From Utricularia gibba (lineage: Eukaryota > Streptophyta > Magnoliopsida > Lamiales > Lentibulariaceae), in NCBI GenBank assembly GCA_002189035.1, contig NEEC01000008.1, forward strand, positions 2,542,001 to 2,606,000: a stretch of DNA of 64,000 nucleotides, in the 5' to 3' direction. Every line of letters starts with the position of its first letter. Positions within the stretch are counted from its first letter, which is position 1. Shown piece by piece: positions 12,171 to 21,781 of the stretch. The notes under the pieces were generated by a model, which saw nothing but the letters and a program-made list of their open reading frames with translations, searched no databases and was not told where the DNA came from. The translations under genes and the position numbers were made by a program.

Positions 12171-13174
12171 GGTAGATCAGAACACACTTCCTCGATTTCA
12201 CTTTTTTGATTTTCCTTTTCCCATATGGGCGCAATTTGATTTCCCTTTATGCGGCATCAGGAGTCACACGCCGCCTTACAACACAAGAAAAACAAGTGAT
12301 TCTGTAAGAAGCTCATCATGTTGAAAATGCAACTTACTTTATCTTACATCAAAACTCACAAAATGAATCAGGTATAAAATAGAAAACCACCATTTGAAGA
12401 AGGGGTAACTGTTAGAATACTAAAAATCCGGCTCTACAACGAGAAAACTCTCAGCTACATCCAAACCCAGATCCAAAATCACAGTTCAATCAAAAAAAAT
12501 TTCAAAGGAAATAAGAATTGCAAAAGTTGGAATAAAGCATAATATACAAGTTGAATCTCATATGAAAAATCACCCGCACGAAAAGCAATTCCGTAAATGA
12601 AGAAGAAAGTTGACTGGAAAAGCGAATGGAAACCGGAGCCATAAGATCACAAACCTTCTGCCTAAGATTAGATACCATGGAAATTTTCTTTACTTCGCCG
12701 TCGCTACAAGTTCTTGGCCTTCTTTTAAATCGATAGTATAAAATTCGGTGTTTTGCGGTACAAAAACGGTATAAAACTGGTCATTTATTACATAAATGTA
12801 ATGAATTTAACTTTAAAAAATATTATATTTTAACAATCAATAGATGTTAGGGATGATAAAATATAAAAACATTATAGGGATAAGAGGATCACAAAGATAG
12901 CCATGGGGAGCATAGGAGGACAAAGGCATAATATGATCACATAAGCCTCTCAAATTTTCTAAGAATGGATTCACTCGAAATTTCTAACCCACTAATGAGG
13001 GAAATTAAGTATTAACTCAAAGATAGGGCCATCGTTACACGAAAGGAAATTACTCCCCATTATAAGAGAAATGACACCCCAACTCCTAGGGCTTAGAAAA
13101 ATGCTATCCAACTAGTGAGTTACCTGGGCATGATTCATGCTCGAATATGAATTCATTTCTATTTTACTTGCGTG

Positions 13175-13290
13175 AATTTAAGAATTAAATCGAACTGCTA
13201 CTACCTCCCTCAGGTAGACTTATGCTCATTCGGACATTTGAAACGAAAACGAGACTGAAAAGTTAGGTAGTCAGGCCAATAATTGAGGCC
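13175..13290 (-). ncRNA. Candidate small RNA downstream of the USE/TATA pair
   Basis: If transcription starts about 25-30 bp after the TATA box, an RNA of roughly 110 nt would run from about 13288 down to a 3'-box-like element at 13174-13162 (CACGCAAGTAAAA, fitting CA-N-AGTNNAA). Inside is a short stem, CTACC with GGTAG, near 13200-13218. The sequence does not match U1, U2, U4, U5, U6, U3 or U12 as I know them. The RNA is hypothetical. Confidence 0.25.
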
Positions 13291-13307
13291 AAATAATGTA
13301 GCAAATA

Positions 13308-13358
13308 TTTTATAAGACTCCTCCGCCTGTTTTTTACCTCTCAGAACCGATGTGGGAT
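13308..13358 (-). promoter_or_regulatory. snRNA-type promoter pair: USE plus TATA
   Basis: On the minus strand the 11-mer ATCCCACATCG at 13358-13348 matches the plant Upstream Sequence Element of U-snRNA genes (RTCCCACATCG) without mismatch. A TATAAAAT box starts at 13314, leaving 33 bp between them, the spacing used by RNA polymerase II snRNA genes rather than the shorter polymerase III spacing. No known U-snRNA start follows. A repeat-family origin is possible because similar sequences recur in plant genomes. Confidence 0.45.
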
Positions 13359-14017
13359 ACTGCCCATCAGTCAAATTTTTGGCTATATTCAATGTGTAGG
13401 TCGCCATTAGGATGATTAAAAGGTTTAATTGTTAAGCTTTAACTGATCTTATTTAATATGCTGCTGTAATTAAGTGAAAATTAGTTGATCGTTGAGTTTA
13501 AGAGCGAGTTACCACGAGTCAGAAAGGCCGGCATCAACTCGGGTTCGGAGGGGATTTATGGCTAAGAATTAGAGATTCGAAGCATACCTAAAACCATATT
13601 ACTATTAATCTGTAATTTATTATATATTTAACTATTTTATTTTTAAATTTTGATGTGAAATTACTTTTTATAATATCATATTGTGTGATTGACTATTACC
13701 CGTGCCCTGCCCGGTACGTGGGCTACCGTCCACAACTAGTGGTCAGGATCCATAATTGTCCATGATCCCTAATACCTACGTTGTTACATTCTGGAAATGG
13801 CCCAGCTGCATTTCAAAACTATGTAATAAAATATATTTTTTGGGGTTGCCATGAAATGTGGTTTGGGAATTACGTAATTGTAGAACTCTTGATTAGGAGC
13901 ATTGAATATGAAAGTATTGGGGGGAGTTAAGGGGTGTGGGTCAAGGTGTCTCTTACCGACGCCGCCTCCCGGTCTTTACCTTCCTCCGGTAGACTAATAA
14001 CTCTGGGAATGGATTAG

Positions 14018-14027
14018 TATATATAAA
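14018..14027 (+). promoter_or_regulatory. TATA box of the DUF688-like gene
   Basis: TATATATAAA lies 22 bp before the ATG at 14049. The usual TATA-to-start distance is about 30 bp, so transcription would begin at or after that ATG. Either this box is not used or translation begins at a later Met (14058 or 14100). Confidence 0.5.
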
Positions 14028-14048
14028 GTAGAAGCGATCGAGGTGATA

Positions 14049-14720
14049 ATGGAAGCCATGAACGCCAAGAATGGTGACTTCCATGAAAAACCGCTGAGGA
14101 TGAAGACGGAACAGGAGGAGTACAAGTTTCTGGGTCGTCTTCTATCGAAAGAGAGTGCTGCCGCTGCTGCTGCTGCGGCGGCGGCGCCGTCTTTCAGGAT
14201 CTATTACGGTGGGGATGTTTCCTCCGGCGTGCCCTTTGTCTGGGAAACCCGTCCCGGGACACCTAAGCACCCATCTGCCGTGGATTACGATTTACGCCCA
14301 CTAGCGCCGCCTCCGGGATCCTCTTTCAACGTTAACCGACTGCCGGGCTACACCGCCACCAAATCCAGATCCAAAATGCTTTTCCAAACACTTGCTCGAA
14401 AAGTCTATCCCAGAAAAGGGAAAACCGCCCCCGGCGGCGGTGGTGCTGCGGTAATATCCTCCTCGCCTTCGTCACTCTCGACGATGTCGTGGTCCTCCTC
14501 GTCGCATTCCTTATTCTACGACCCCAAACGGCGGCGACGGCGGTTTCCCCGGTGGGGCTCCTACGCGGAGGAATGCGAGCAAGAAACTGGGACCAGCCGC
14601 ACCCGCGGCGGGGCGGTGCTCGTCGTTCAATTCAAGCGAGCTTGGTCCTCCATCCTCGGCCGCGGATCTACAGCCCCAGTCCCAGCCCCTGGTACAGTCC
14701 ACAGTGGTGGATACGAGTAA
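14049..14720 (+). CDS. DUF688-like plant protein
   Basis: Single-exon frame of 223 residues from the ATG at 14049. The block SSGVPFVWETRPGTPKHP (around residue 57) is the hallmark of plant DUF688 proteins, whose function is unknown. There is an Ala run of about ten residues before it, encoded by mixed GCN codons. Two Ser-rich stretches follow (SSSPSSLSTMSWSSSSHS), then a basic cluster KRRRRRFPRW that could be a nuclear signal. The C-terminus is low-complexity and Pro/Gly-rich. The coding region is much richer in GC than its flanks. Start choice is uncertain because of the nearby TATA box. An in-frame GTG six bases upstream was ignored. Confidence 0.7.
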   Translation: MEAMNAKNGDFHEKPLRMKTEQEEYKFLGRLLSKESAAAAAAAAAAPSFRIYYGGDVSSGVPFVWETRPGTPKHPSAVDYDLRPLAPPPGSSFNVNRLPGYTATKSRSKMLFQTLARKVYPRKGKTAPGGGGAAVISSSPSSLSTMSWSSSSHSLFYDPKRRRRRFPRWGSYAEECEQETGTSRTRGGAVLVVQFKRAWSSILGRGSTAPVPAPGTVHSGGYE

Positions 14721-14722
14721 TT

Positions 14723-14761
14723 CATCATCATCATCATCATCATCATCAACATCATCATCAA
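14723..14761. repeat. (TCA)n microsatellite
   Basis: About twelve TCA/ATC trinucleotide units with one interruption, directly after the DUF688-like stop codon and so in its 3' UTR. Confidence 0.9.
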
Positions 14762-17042
14762 GTTCCATGGCGCTTGCCTTTCGATTTCAATCTGTAGATT
14801 CCAATAATTAATCACTGTGTCTGTGTTCCCCTTTCCCCGGTGGAAAACCCGAAACACTGTTCCGGTAATCCAACTCCGACGCCGTTAAGTCAACAGATTT
14901 GTCAAGCTCCATAAGGACAAGCACCTTCGAGCATTAATTTCTTTCCATTATTAACATCCGATTCGTAGTTTTTTTCCCATAAGAATTGAAACGTTTGTTC
15001 TTATGTTAAATTTTAATATAATAAATAAATCCATACCCACCACGGCACAATCTTCGAGTGGTGGGCCCGGCGTTAGACTAAGTCTCTACGTGAAATAACG
15101 ACATTAGTAATGAAAAAAAACCATCGTATTATATATAAAAAATGCCCTATAACATGTGCAATACACAAAATTATTGCATATTAATAATGAAATTTAGTTA
15201 TGTTCTTGGAATAATGATCAGTAATAAAAAAAATCAGAAATAGGAAAGAAGGCGTTACCCTAGTTTATTAAATAGTGCTTTGAGTTCCATTTAATTACAA
15301 TAGGGACATAGGCCTAAATGCCTATGTCACACACTTTTGGTAACTTTTTCGGCATCCATGTTGCCATCACATATTGAACAAACCACATCATTAGTGATAA
15401 CCGAACAGAGGTCTATTGAAAAATACACGTCAATGGTTTACAGATGGAATAAACAAATATTTCAATTCAATTATAATTTGGATTAAAAAATACAAAAATA
15501 TTATTTAAATATATTGAATAAAAATTGAGTTGATGTGTTACTCAATCAGTAATATTTTAAACATATACATATATTATCTATCAAACATAATTTAAATTAT
15601 AATTATATAATACATATTTAAAAGTAAACTATTCTACCAAATGCATTATGAGATAAAAAAAATATTTTTTTCAAATTGTTTTATTTTATTTCTGATGATG
15701 TGTGATTGGGTTGATTCAAGTAATTGGTATCTCGATTACAATGAGTCGAAGGTAGTTGTCGTGAGGGTAACCCCTGTCCACTACATATTTCTTTCACATT
15801 TAATCCCATTTTCTCGAACGATGGAGACAAGCAAGCAGTTATGTAATAAATATTTACCACATTATTAAAAAAAAATCCACCGACACAACGAATGACGCAT
15901 CATTTTTATTTATTCCAATGAGTTGGATAAGCACAATCGGTTTGTTTACAATGGTATGTTTTTGAATTATTTGTATTTAAGTAAATAAATAATGTTTTAT
16001 TATAATTAAAAATATATTTGGTTGATTAGAAATATATTGTTGATTAAAATAAGGTATTAAAATGCCACGCGTTATTTGTGTGTGTGGAATGGGAAGGGTC
16101 CATGGGAGTTAGTGAGCCAGCCATGGAGACGGGACGGGGGTGCGCTGGGGGAAATAAATGTGTCGGTTGCGGGTTCCTGTCAATTGGCGTCATTAATGCT
16201 CAACGCTGGTGAGGTGAAAGCCCCCACCCTAAAATGGTGCACCACGCCCCCCCCTTTCCACCTCTACGCTGCCCTGGCCTCGCCAGCAGTATCATCCATC
16301 ATTCACATCCAAATCTGAATCATTCATTTTCTATAAAACCATTCTAAAACTATGTTCCAAAATCAATATAATGTTCTAAAAACATTGTTCAAAAAATGAT
16401 TTCATAAAAGATGGAAAAGATGAGTAAAATCTAAAGAGGTCAGGTCTGCCAAGGTCCGTAACTGAAATGAGGCAAATATTCCAGAAATATGTATACTAAA
16501 GATAGATAGTGTTAAATGTTATTAGAATATAGATATATTGGTTATTCCGTACAACGCAAATTGAAGATGCCGTCCGTACCGGATGGGTTTAGGGCTTCTG
16601 GAATCCGTGTTGCGGACTCCGTTTTAGGTTTCTGATCGAGATGCGATAGCCTGTGCTTTGTTGATCGGGAGTGGGTTGTTGAACGGAAAGCATCGGTGCT
16701 CCCGGCGGCGCCCGCAAGATCGCTCTGTTCTTCTAGACGGTGCCGTATGGATTCTCATTTGAATTCATGACTCACTATATTGGGCCTGTATAATTGGGCT
16801 TACACATGACTCTATTTACTGAGGCCCATCACTCACACTGCACCCTCTCCACCGTATTTAATACATATATGATTTGTTTCTAATTTTGTCAGGGGAAACG
16901 GTTATGGCAGCAGCCGACCTTCACCGGGAAATCCGTGTGAAAGTGGAAGGTAAAAATCCGGCCGTTACTTTTCTGAATCTCTTCTTCTACGGCGGTAGTT
17001 AACATTTTACGGTGTGGAAACCTCAACGTTCGTAAAGAGAGA
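14762..17042. other. Spacer before the tandem TBL genes
   Basis: From 14900 to 16060 the sequence is AT-rich with no supported gene. Two GC-richer islands follow, at 16070-16320 and 16560-16740, without a recognisable product. Near 16780-16830 there are TGGGCC and GGCCCA elements, the site II type bound by TCP factors, in the likely promoter of TBL-A. Confidence 0.4.
16904..17002 (+). CDS. Upstream ORF of 32 codons before TBL-A
   Basis: An ATG at 16904 opens a frame reading MAAADLHREIRVKVEGKNP and ending with TAA at 17002, 40 bp before the TBL-A start. An AAG/GTAAAAA donor-like site at about 16950 lies inside it, so it could instead be a short leader exon. Whether it is translated is unknown. 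If the leader is unspliced, it would be expected to lower TBL-A translation. Confidence 0.3.
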   Translation: MAAADLHREIRVKVEGKNPAVTFLNLFFYGGS

Positions 17043-18466
17043 ATGATGGTGGTCCTCAAAACAAGGGAGACCCTTGTGAAGTTTCATCTACTCATCGCCT
17101 TCTTCATTCTTCTTTGCACGGTTGGTGTTTACATAGCCGACGATTTCAACTGCTGTAATGCTGCTGTCCGTACTCCCGTGGAAAATAGCCGGGACGATGA
17201 GGCGGCTCCAGGGTGCGATTTGTTCTCTGGGAGATGGGTTTACAGCGACGAGTTCCGTCCTCTTTACGAGGAGAGGGAGTGCTCTTTCATGGAGGCCAGT
17301 TTTGCCTGTGAAACGTACGGGAGGAAGGACATGAAGTATAAGCATTGGAGATGGCAACCCGATTCGTGTGATCTTCCGAGGTCTCTGTAACTGTGTTACG
17401 AAGTCTCTGCTGCAATGAAGTAATTCTGAGTTCCTATTCTTGTGTTCATAATCAGCAGGTTCGATGGCGGCGCACTTGTGGACAAACTAAGAGGGAAGAA
17501 GCTTGTTTTCGTTGGCGATTCACTGAACAGAAATCAATGGGTCTCCCTGCTCTGCATGATCGAGTCCTCTCTTCCCATCACATCGGAAAAGAAGACACAT
17601 TCAAAGGGGAACCTGTTATCCTACCACAACAGTGTAAACGAACCCAGCTTTTTTCTTGTTACCATCAGCATCGTTGAAGCTTGTTGTTGATTTTCCCGAT
17701 TGAATGAAGGAATACAACCTGACGATCGGCATGTACTGGTCGCCGTTCCTTGTCGAATCCAACTGCGACGACGTGCTGAAGCATCGTGTTTCTGGGCGGG
17801 TGGTGAGGATTGAGTCCATTCAAAAGCATGCGAGGCATTGGATTGACGCCGATTTTCTCATCTTTGACACCTACACCTGGTGGCTGAATCCCACTCTCAC
17901 ACTCATGTAACACGACAAACTCCTCTGCTAATCTCCACCGTGTCATTTATCATCTGCATTGTGCTGATGTTGGCTCAGTATCCTTCAGATGGGGTTCATT
18001 CGAAAGCGAAGAAGCGACATACCGAACCGTGGCGATGAAGCGGCGGCGCTACGAGATGGCGCTGATGACTTGGTCGAACTGGGTGGAGATGAACGTCAAC
18101 ACGACGAAAACCAAGCTCTTTTTCATGAGTGCTTCACCTTATACCTATAAAGGGGATGCAGTGAGACACTGCGACAACAAAAGCGAGCCTATTTTTTCTG
18201 AGAGCAATTGGAGTAACCAGAGCATGATGGCCACAGCAGAGTCAGTGATACATCAGCTGAACCAGAGGGGAGTGAAAGTCGAGTTTCTGAGGATAACCGA
18301 GATGTCTGACCAAAGGGTGGATGCGCACCCGTCCATTTTTAGGTACTTTTACACTCCGGTTGATCGGAATGATCCGAAATCGTATTCCGACTGCCTCCAT
18401 TGGTGCCTCCCAGGAGTCCCAGATGTTTGGAACCAAATCCTGTATGCATACATTATGAACGCATGA
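17043..18466 (+). CDS. TBL-A: TRICHOME BIREFRINGENCE-LIKE O-acetyltransferase
   Basis: Four exons, 17043-17380, 17459-17633, 17710-17906 and 17989-18466, give 395 residues in consistent phase. The family acetylates cell-wall polysaccharides, mainly xylan, in the Golgi. The protein has a short cytosolic tail, one signal anchor (about residues 11-31) and a Cys-rich TBL domain ([25 protein letters not shown]). The GDS motif reads [10 protein letters not shown], and the second motif, [17 protein letters not shown], supplies the DxxH pair of the Ser-His-Asp triad. It resembles the xylan acetyltransferase clade (TBL3, TBL28-35), but the exact member is not clear. Exon 4 is uninterrupted here, while the neighbour TBL-B has an intron at the corresponding place. 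ATG 17043 is followed by a second in-frame ATG. Confidence 0.9.
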
Positions 18467-18959
18467 TCATCAGTACCACTTCAAATTTCATTTTCTTTTG
18501 TGTTGAGAGAGAGCCTATAAACGCTTGATTCAAAAGAGAAGACAATCATATGAGTTCTATTCCGTATTACTGTAACATTCACCGGCAAGCTTATACACCT
18601 GAAGGAACGATAATGGAAAAAACCAAGGTATAAGAAGATTGCGATAACATCCTTCTCGGTTGTAGTTTATGAAATACATGATTTTGAGTAACTTTCTTTC
18701 AGACACCATGGAATGAAGATGTTTTCCTAGCAAACCCCTGACATCAGGTAACACGTTTCATTTCATGATGGTTCACACTCAGACACCATGGAATGTTTTG
18801 TTCGAATCTGGTAATGTAATAACACCTTGGATGGATGATTCACTCAGAGATACGTTATGGGAAAGAATTCGGACTAGTTGGCTAGAAACAATGAAAAAGG
18901 TAAGAAATACACGAGTTTATTATATCAATGACGCCAGAATCAGTATCCCAAAACCCATA
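18467..18959 (+). other. TBL-A to TBL-B intergenic region with an in-frame extension
   Basis: Holds the TBL-A 3' UTR. A 16-bp direct repeat, CAGACACCATGGAATG, occurs at about 18700 and again at about 18780. From ATG 18765 an open frame runs without stops into TBL-B. It adds 65 residues (TPWMDDSLRDTLWERIRTSW and more) that match nothing in TBL proteins. A good donor-like site, AAAAAG/GTAAGAAA, lies at about 18900. Confidence 0.4.
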
Positions 18960-20663
18960 ATGAGATACAGAGAATCGAAAACGGCGTCTGCTCACCTGTT
19001 AGTCCTTCTGATGTTCCTCGTTCTCATTTCCGTTTTGTTTGTAATACGAAGCAGAAGCAGCAATGGATACAACATTTTCCAAGAAGAAAATTTGGTGAAA
19101 AAGGATGAGAAACGGTGCGATTTCTTTTCTGGGAGATGGGTTTTCGATGATGTTTTATACCCTGTTTACAAGGAGAACAAGTGTTCTTTCCTGGAGTTCG
19201 ACACTTCGTTTTCTTGTCAAAGAAACGGGAGGAGGGACTTGAAGTATCAGTCTTGGAAATGGCAGCCCTTCGATTGCGATCTTCCAAGGTCCCCTTCTTT
19301 CATGTAGTCTTGGCCAAACCCAGTAGTTTTGAATCTAAACCAGTCGTACGTAATGTTCTGGTTAGAAAACATAACGGGTGTCTTCTGTAAACCCCAACTT
19401 CGAAATGCAGGTTCAATGGGACTCTGTTGCTGGAGAAACTCAAGGGGAAAAAGCTGGTTTTTGTTGGGGATTCCTTAAACAGAAACCAATGGATGTCGAT
19501 GCTCTGTCTGACTGAATCTTATCTCCCACCATCATCCAACAAGATCATCACCACAACAAAAAGCCTCTTCACCTTCCATTCCAAGGTAATCAATTTTCTG
19601 TTCTTTTTTCTTCTCCACTGGTGTGACTGAAGCTTATCATCTCGCAATGTGTTGGAAGCCGTGTTGATGATTAGGGCAGTAACGCGATCATGATTCTGTA
19701 GAACTAGTAACAATTTGGTTAAAATGAATTGCGGTTAGCTTTCTGATGATTGATTCATTGAATCGCTTTTCCATGATTGATCACTTGGAACCGGAAATGT
19801 TGAAGGAATACAACGCGACACTCGGGTTCTACTGGTCGCCGCTGCTTGTAGAATCGAACTCCGATGACCCAGAAGATCACCGTGTGAAAGATCGCGTGAT
19901 CCGAATAAACTCGATCTACAACCATGCTCGAAATTGGGGTGATGCGGATATACTCATCTTTGATTCATTTGCTTGGTGGTTAGAACCAACCATGACAATC
20001 TTGTAAGTCTCACTCACTCGCACTGCTCTGTGTGGTATTTTTTCTCAATCCTGCTGCTGCAATGCAGATGGGGCTCATTTGAAGATCCCCCAGCGGAGGC
20101 GATAAAAGTGCGCGTGGGGATGAAGCGCCGCCGCTACGAAATGGCGCTGAATACTTGGTCTGAATGGCTTGAAATCAACATTAACACATCACGAACCAGA
20201 CTCTTCTTCATAGGCTTCTCCCCCTTCCATTTTTAGTTCCGTACACCATGCCTGTTCCTCCTTGGCCTCTTCAACAATGGTATAGCAGTAATAACACAGT
20301 TTGTTGCATCTGCATCGCAGTGGGGAGAGTCTGGGGGATCGCAGGAACTGCTACAACGAGACGGAGCCCATAACGAAGAGGGATTACTGGGGAATTGCAA
20401 CAGATGTTGAGATGATGAAGACTTTGGAAATTCTTCTCAAGAAACTGGAGAAGCGAGGGATTCAAGTTACATACTTGAACATCTCACAGCTGTCTGATTA
20501 TCGAATAGATGGGCATCCTTCGGTTTACAGAAAAACTCGACCCAACATGCAGCAGCTTGCGGATCCAATCCCCTTCTCAGACTGCGCCCATTGGTGTCTC
20601 CCCGGAGTTCCCGATGCCTGGAACCAGATTCTGTATCACTATATCGTTGATCACAGTCATTAG
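18960..20663 (+). CDS. TBL-B: tandem TBL O-acetyltransferase paralogue
   Basis: Five exons, 18960-19288, 19411-19585, 19806-20002, 20068-20235 and 20321-20663, give 403 residues. Exons 2 and 3 (175 and 197 bp) have exactly the same lengths as in TBL-A, supporting tandem duplication. The signal anchor is [19 protein letters not shown]; the domain carries [34 protein letters not shown] and [17 protein letters not shown]. Start 18960 was chosen because TBL proteins have a short N-tail before the anchor; an in-frame ATG exists at 18765. Exon 4 ends at a weak donor, TTTTTA/GTTCCG, which skips an in-frame TAG and restores the family alignment ([20 protein letters not shown]). If that donor is not used, the protein would be truncated before its second catalytic motif. 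Confidence 0.87.
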
Positions 20664-21640
20664 AATGTCCATGTCTTTTTTCTAGATTCAATTATTGGAA
20701 AATCAGATGCTTACAAAGGCTCTGCCTTGAATTCTAGTTCTTCTGAAACTCTTTCCTTGGATCCTTTCCGGCGGGTCGGGTGGCGGGGTGGAGTTTAGAT
20801 GCAGCTTGGGATCATGGCTGGAATCGCAATAATTCCCACTATTTCTCTCAAACTAAGGCTGCCCTGCCCATGGTTTAGTTCGGCATTCAAAACATGGAAG
20901 CCCCGCCTCCGTCTGGTATCAAAAACGACAAATCTGGTGAAGCATCGGTGTTGGCGAAAGTGGTGTGGAATGCAACAGCTTAGTGGTCTTGTTCTCCAGC
21001 TTTAAGCGACTGAGTGAATTGGATTTTATGAACACATGTTCTCCAGCTATTCGCCTCCCTCCGATCTCGTTCCTGAAACGCAGACGAATAAAGGAGTGTC
21101 AGGCCTGTCAACGGTGCAATTCCCAACGCCTCCTTCGATTCAGTGAAATGGCGGGCCTCCTCCTCCACTCTTCTTCCTCATGTGACCAAGGAAATATCTG
21201 CGACCCCACAAAAATCTGAAACACTGTTGGATCTATAGCTCATTTATGGAGGAATGATGAATATACACTTTAAGAAGGATAGCCTAATTCAGAACATCAA
21301 GGAACAGTATCTTAAGGCAAATTCCACCGCCATCTCAGATCCCAGAATTCAAGATCTTCCAAGGTCATCTGAGAAAACATCATATAGATCTCTTGACTAC
21401 TTTCTTCACCTTGATTTGAATCAGAGTTTTCCTTTAAAGGTTCTGGGTTGAAGAGGGCCTACAGTTCTGATGCATAAAATGACAAGAGCTAGGATCTTCC
21501 AATGGCTGTAAAAGTGAAGAATGAATGAATGCCTTTCGATGGTAGCAGAGCCGAAGAAATAAAACTCATTGAATCGTGCTGCACTTTCTGGTGATATTCA
21601 TTAAATTCCATGAGGAAGCCCTTCCTCCTCCTCCCTCTTC
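20664..21640 (+). pseudogene. Spacer with possible decayed coding remnant
   Basis: Starts with the TBL-B 3' UTR. Between 20790 and 21450 the plus strand shows protein-like pieces that change frame, for example NMEAPPPSGIKNDKSGEASV near 20895 and VPETQTNKGVSGLSTVQFP near 21070, interrupted by stops. No family is recognised. It could be a dead gene or chance. Confidence 0.2.
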
Positions 21641-21646
21641 TCCTTG

Positions 21647-21654
21647 TATAAATA
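21647..21654 (+). promoter_or_regulatory. TATA box of the MIR390 locus
   Basis: TATAAATA, preceded by pyrimidine-rich sequence, 56 bp before the first base of the miRNA. With a start about 30 bp downstream the primary transcript would begin near 21680, only about 10 bp before the foldback, which is short but workable. Confidence 0.6.
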
Positions 21655-21689
21655 CGCCTCTTCATCCCACTTCCTTCCCTGTCTGAGTA

Positions 21690-21781
21690 TGGAGAAACCG
21701 TGAAGCTCAAGAGGGATAGCGCCAAGTGGGGGCTATGAATCCATGCAGCGCTATCCATCTTGAGTTTCATGGATTTCTTCC
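21690..21781 (+). ncRNA. MIR390: MIR390 precursor hairpin with a variant miRNA
   Basis: The 21-nt miRNA lies at 21703-21723 and the star at 21749-21769, separated by a 25-nt loop. The miRNA differs from conserved plant miR390 only at position 8, where G is replaced by A. The star carries the compensating C-to-T change, so the duplex keeps pairing there. The 5' A and the G-A mismatch at position 11, both linked to AGO7 loading, are kept. The 3' ends overhang by 2 nt, and the lower stem (21692-21702 with 21768-21780) continues the fold. miR390 with AGO7 cuts TAS3 to make tasiRNAs against auxin response factors. Expression and target effects are not visible from sequence. Confidence 0.88.

Larger units (their letters stand above)
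12171..14017. other. Spacer between EYA and the DUF688-like gene
   Basis: The first 550 bp is probably the EYA 5' region. From about 12760 to 13400 it looks like a diverged repeat on the minus strand containing the snRNA-type promoter described separately. From 13590 to 13700 it is AT-rich. The last 300 bp is GC-moderate and likely the promoter of the plus-strand gene. Confidence 0.35.

Noticed and set aside
13160-13300. A known U-snRNA behind the USE/TATA pair
   Set aside because: The downstream sequence matches none of U1, U2, U4, U5, U6, U3 or U12 starts as I know them.
15641-15868. 75-residue plus-strand ORF
   Set aside because: It lies in AT-rich spacer, has no motif, and matches the base composition of its flanks.
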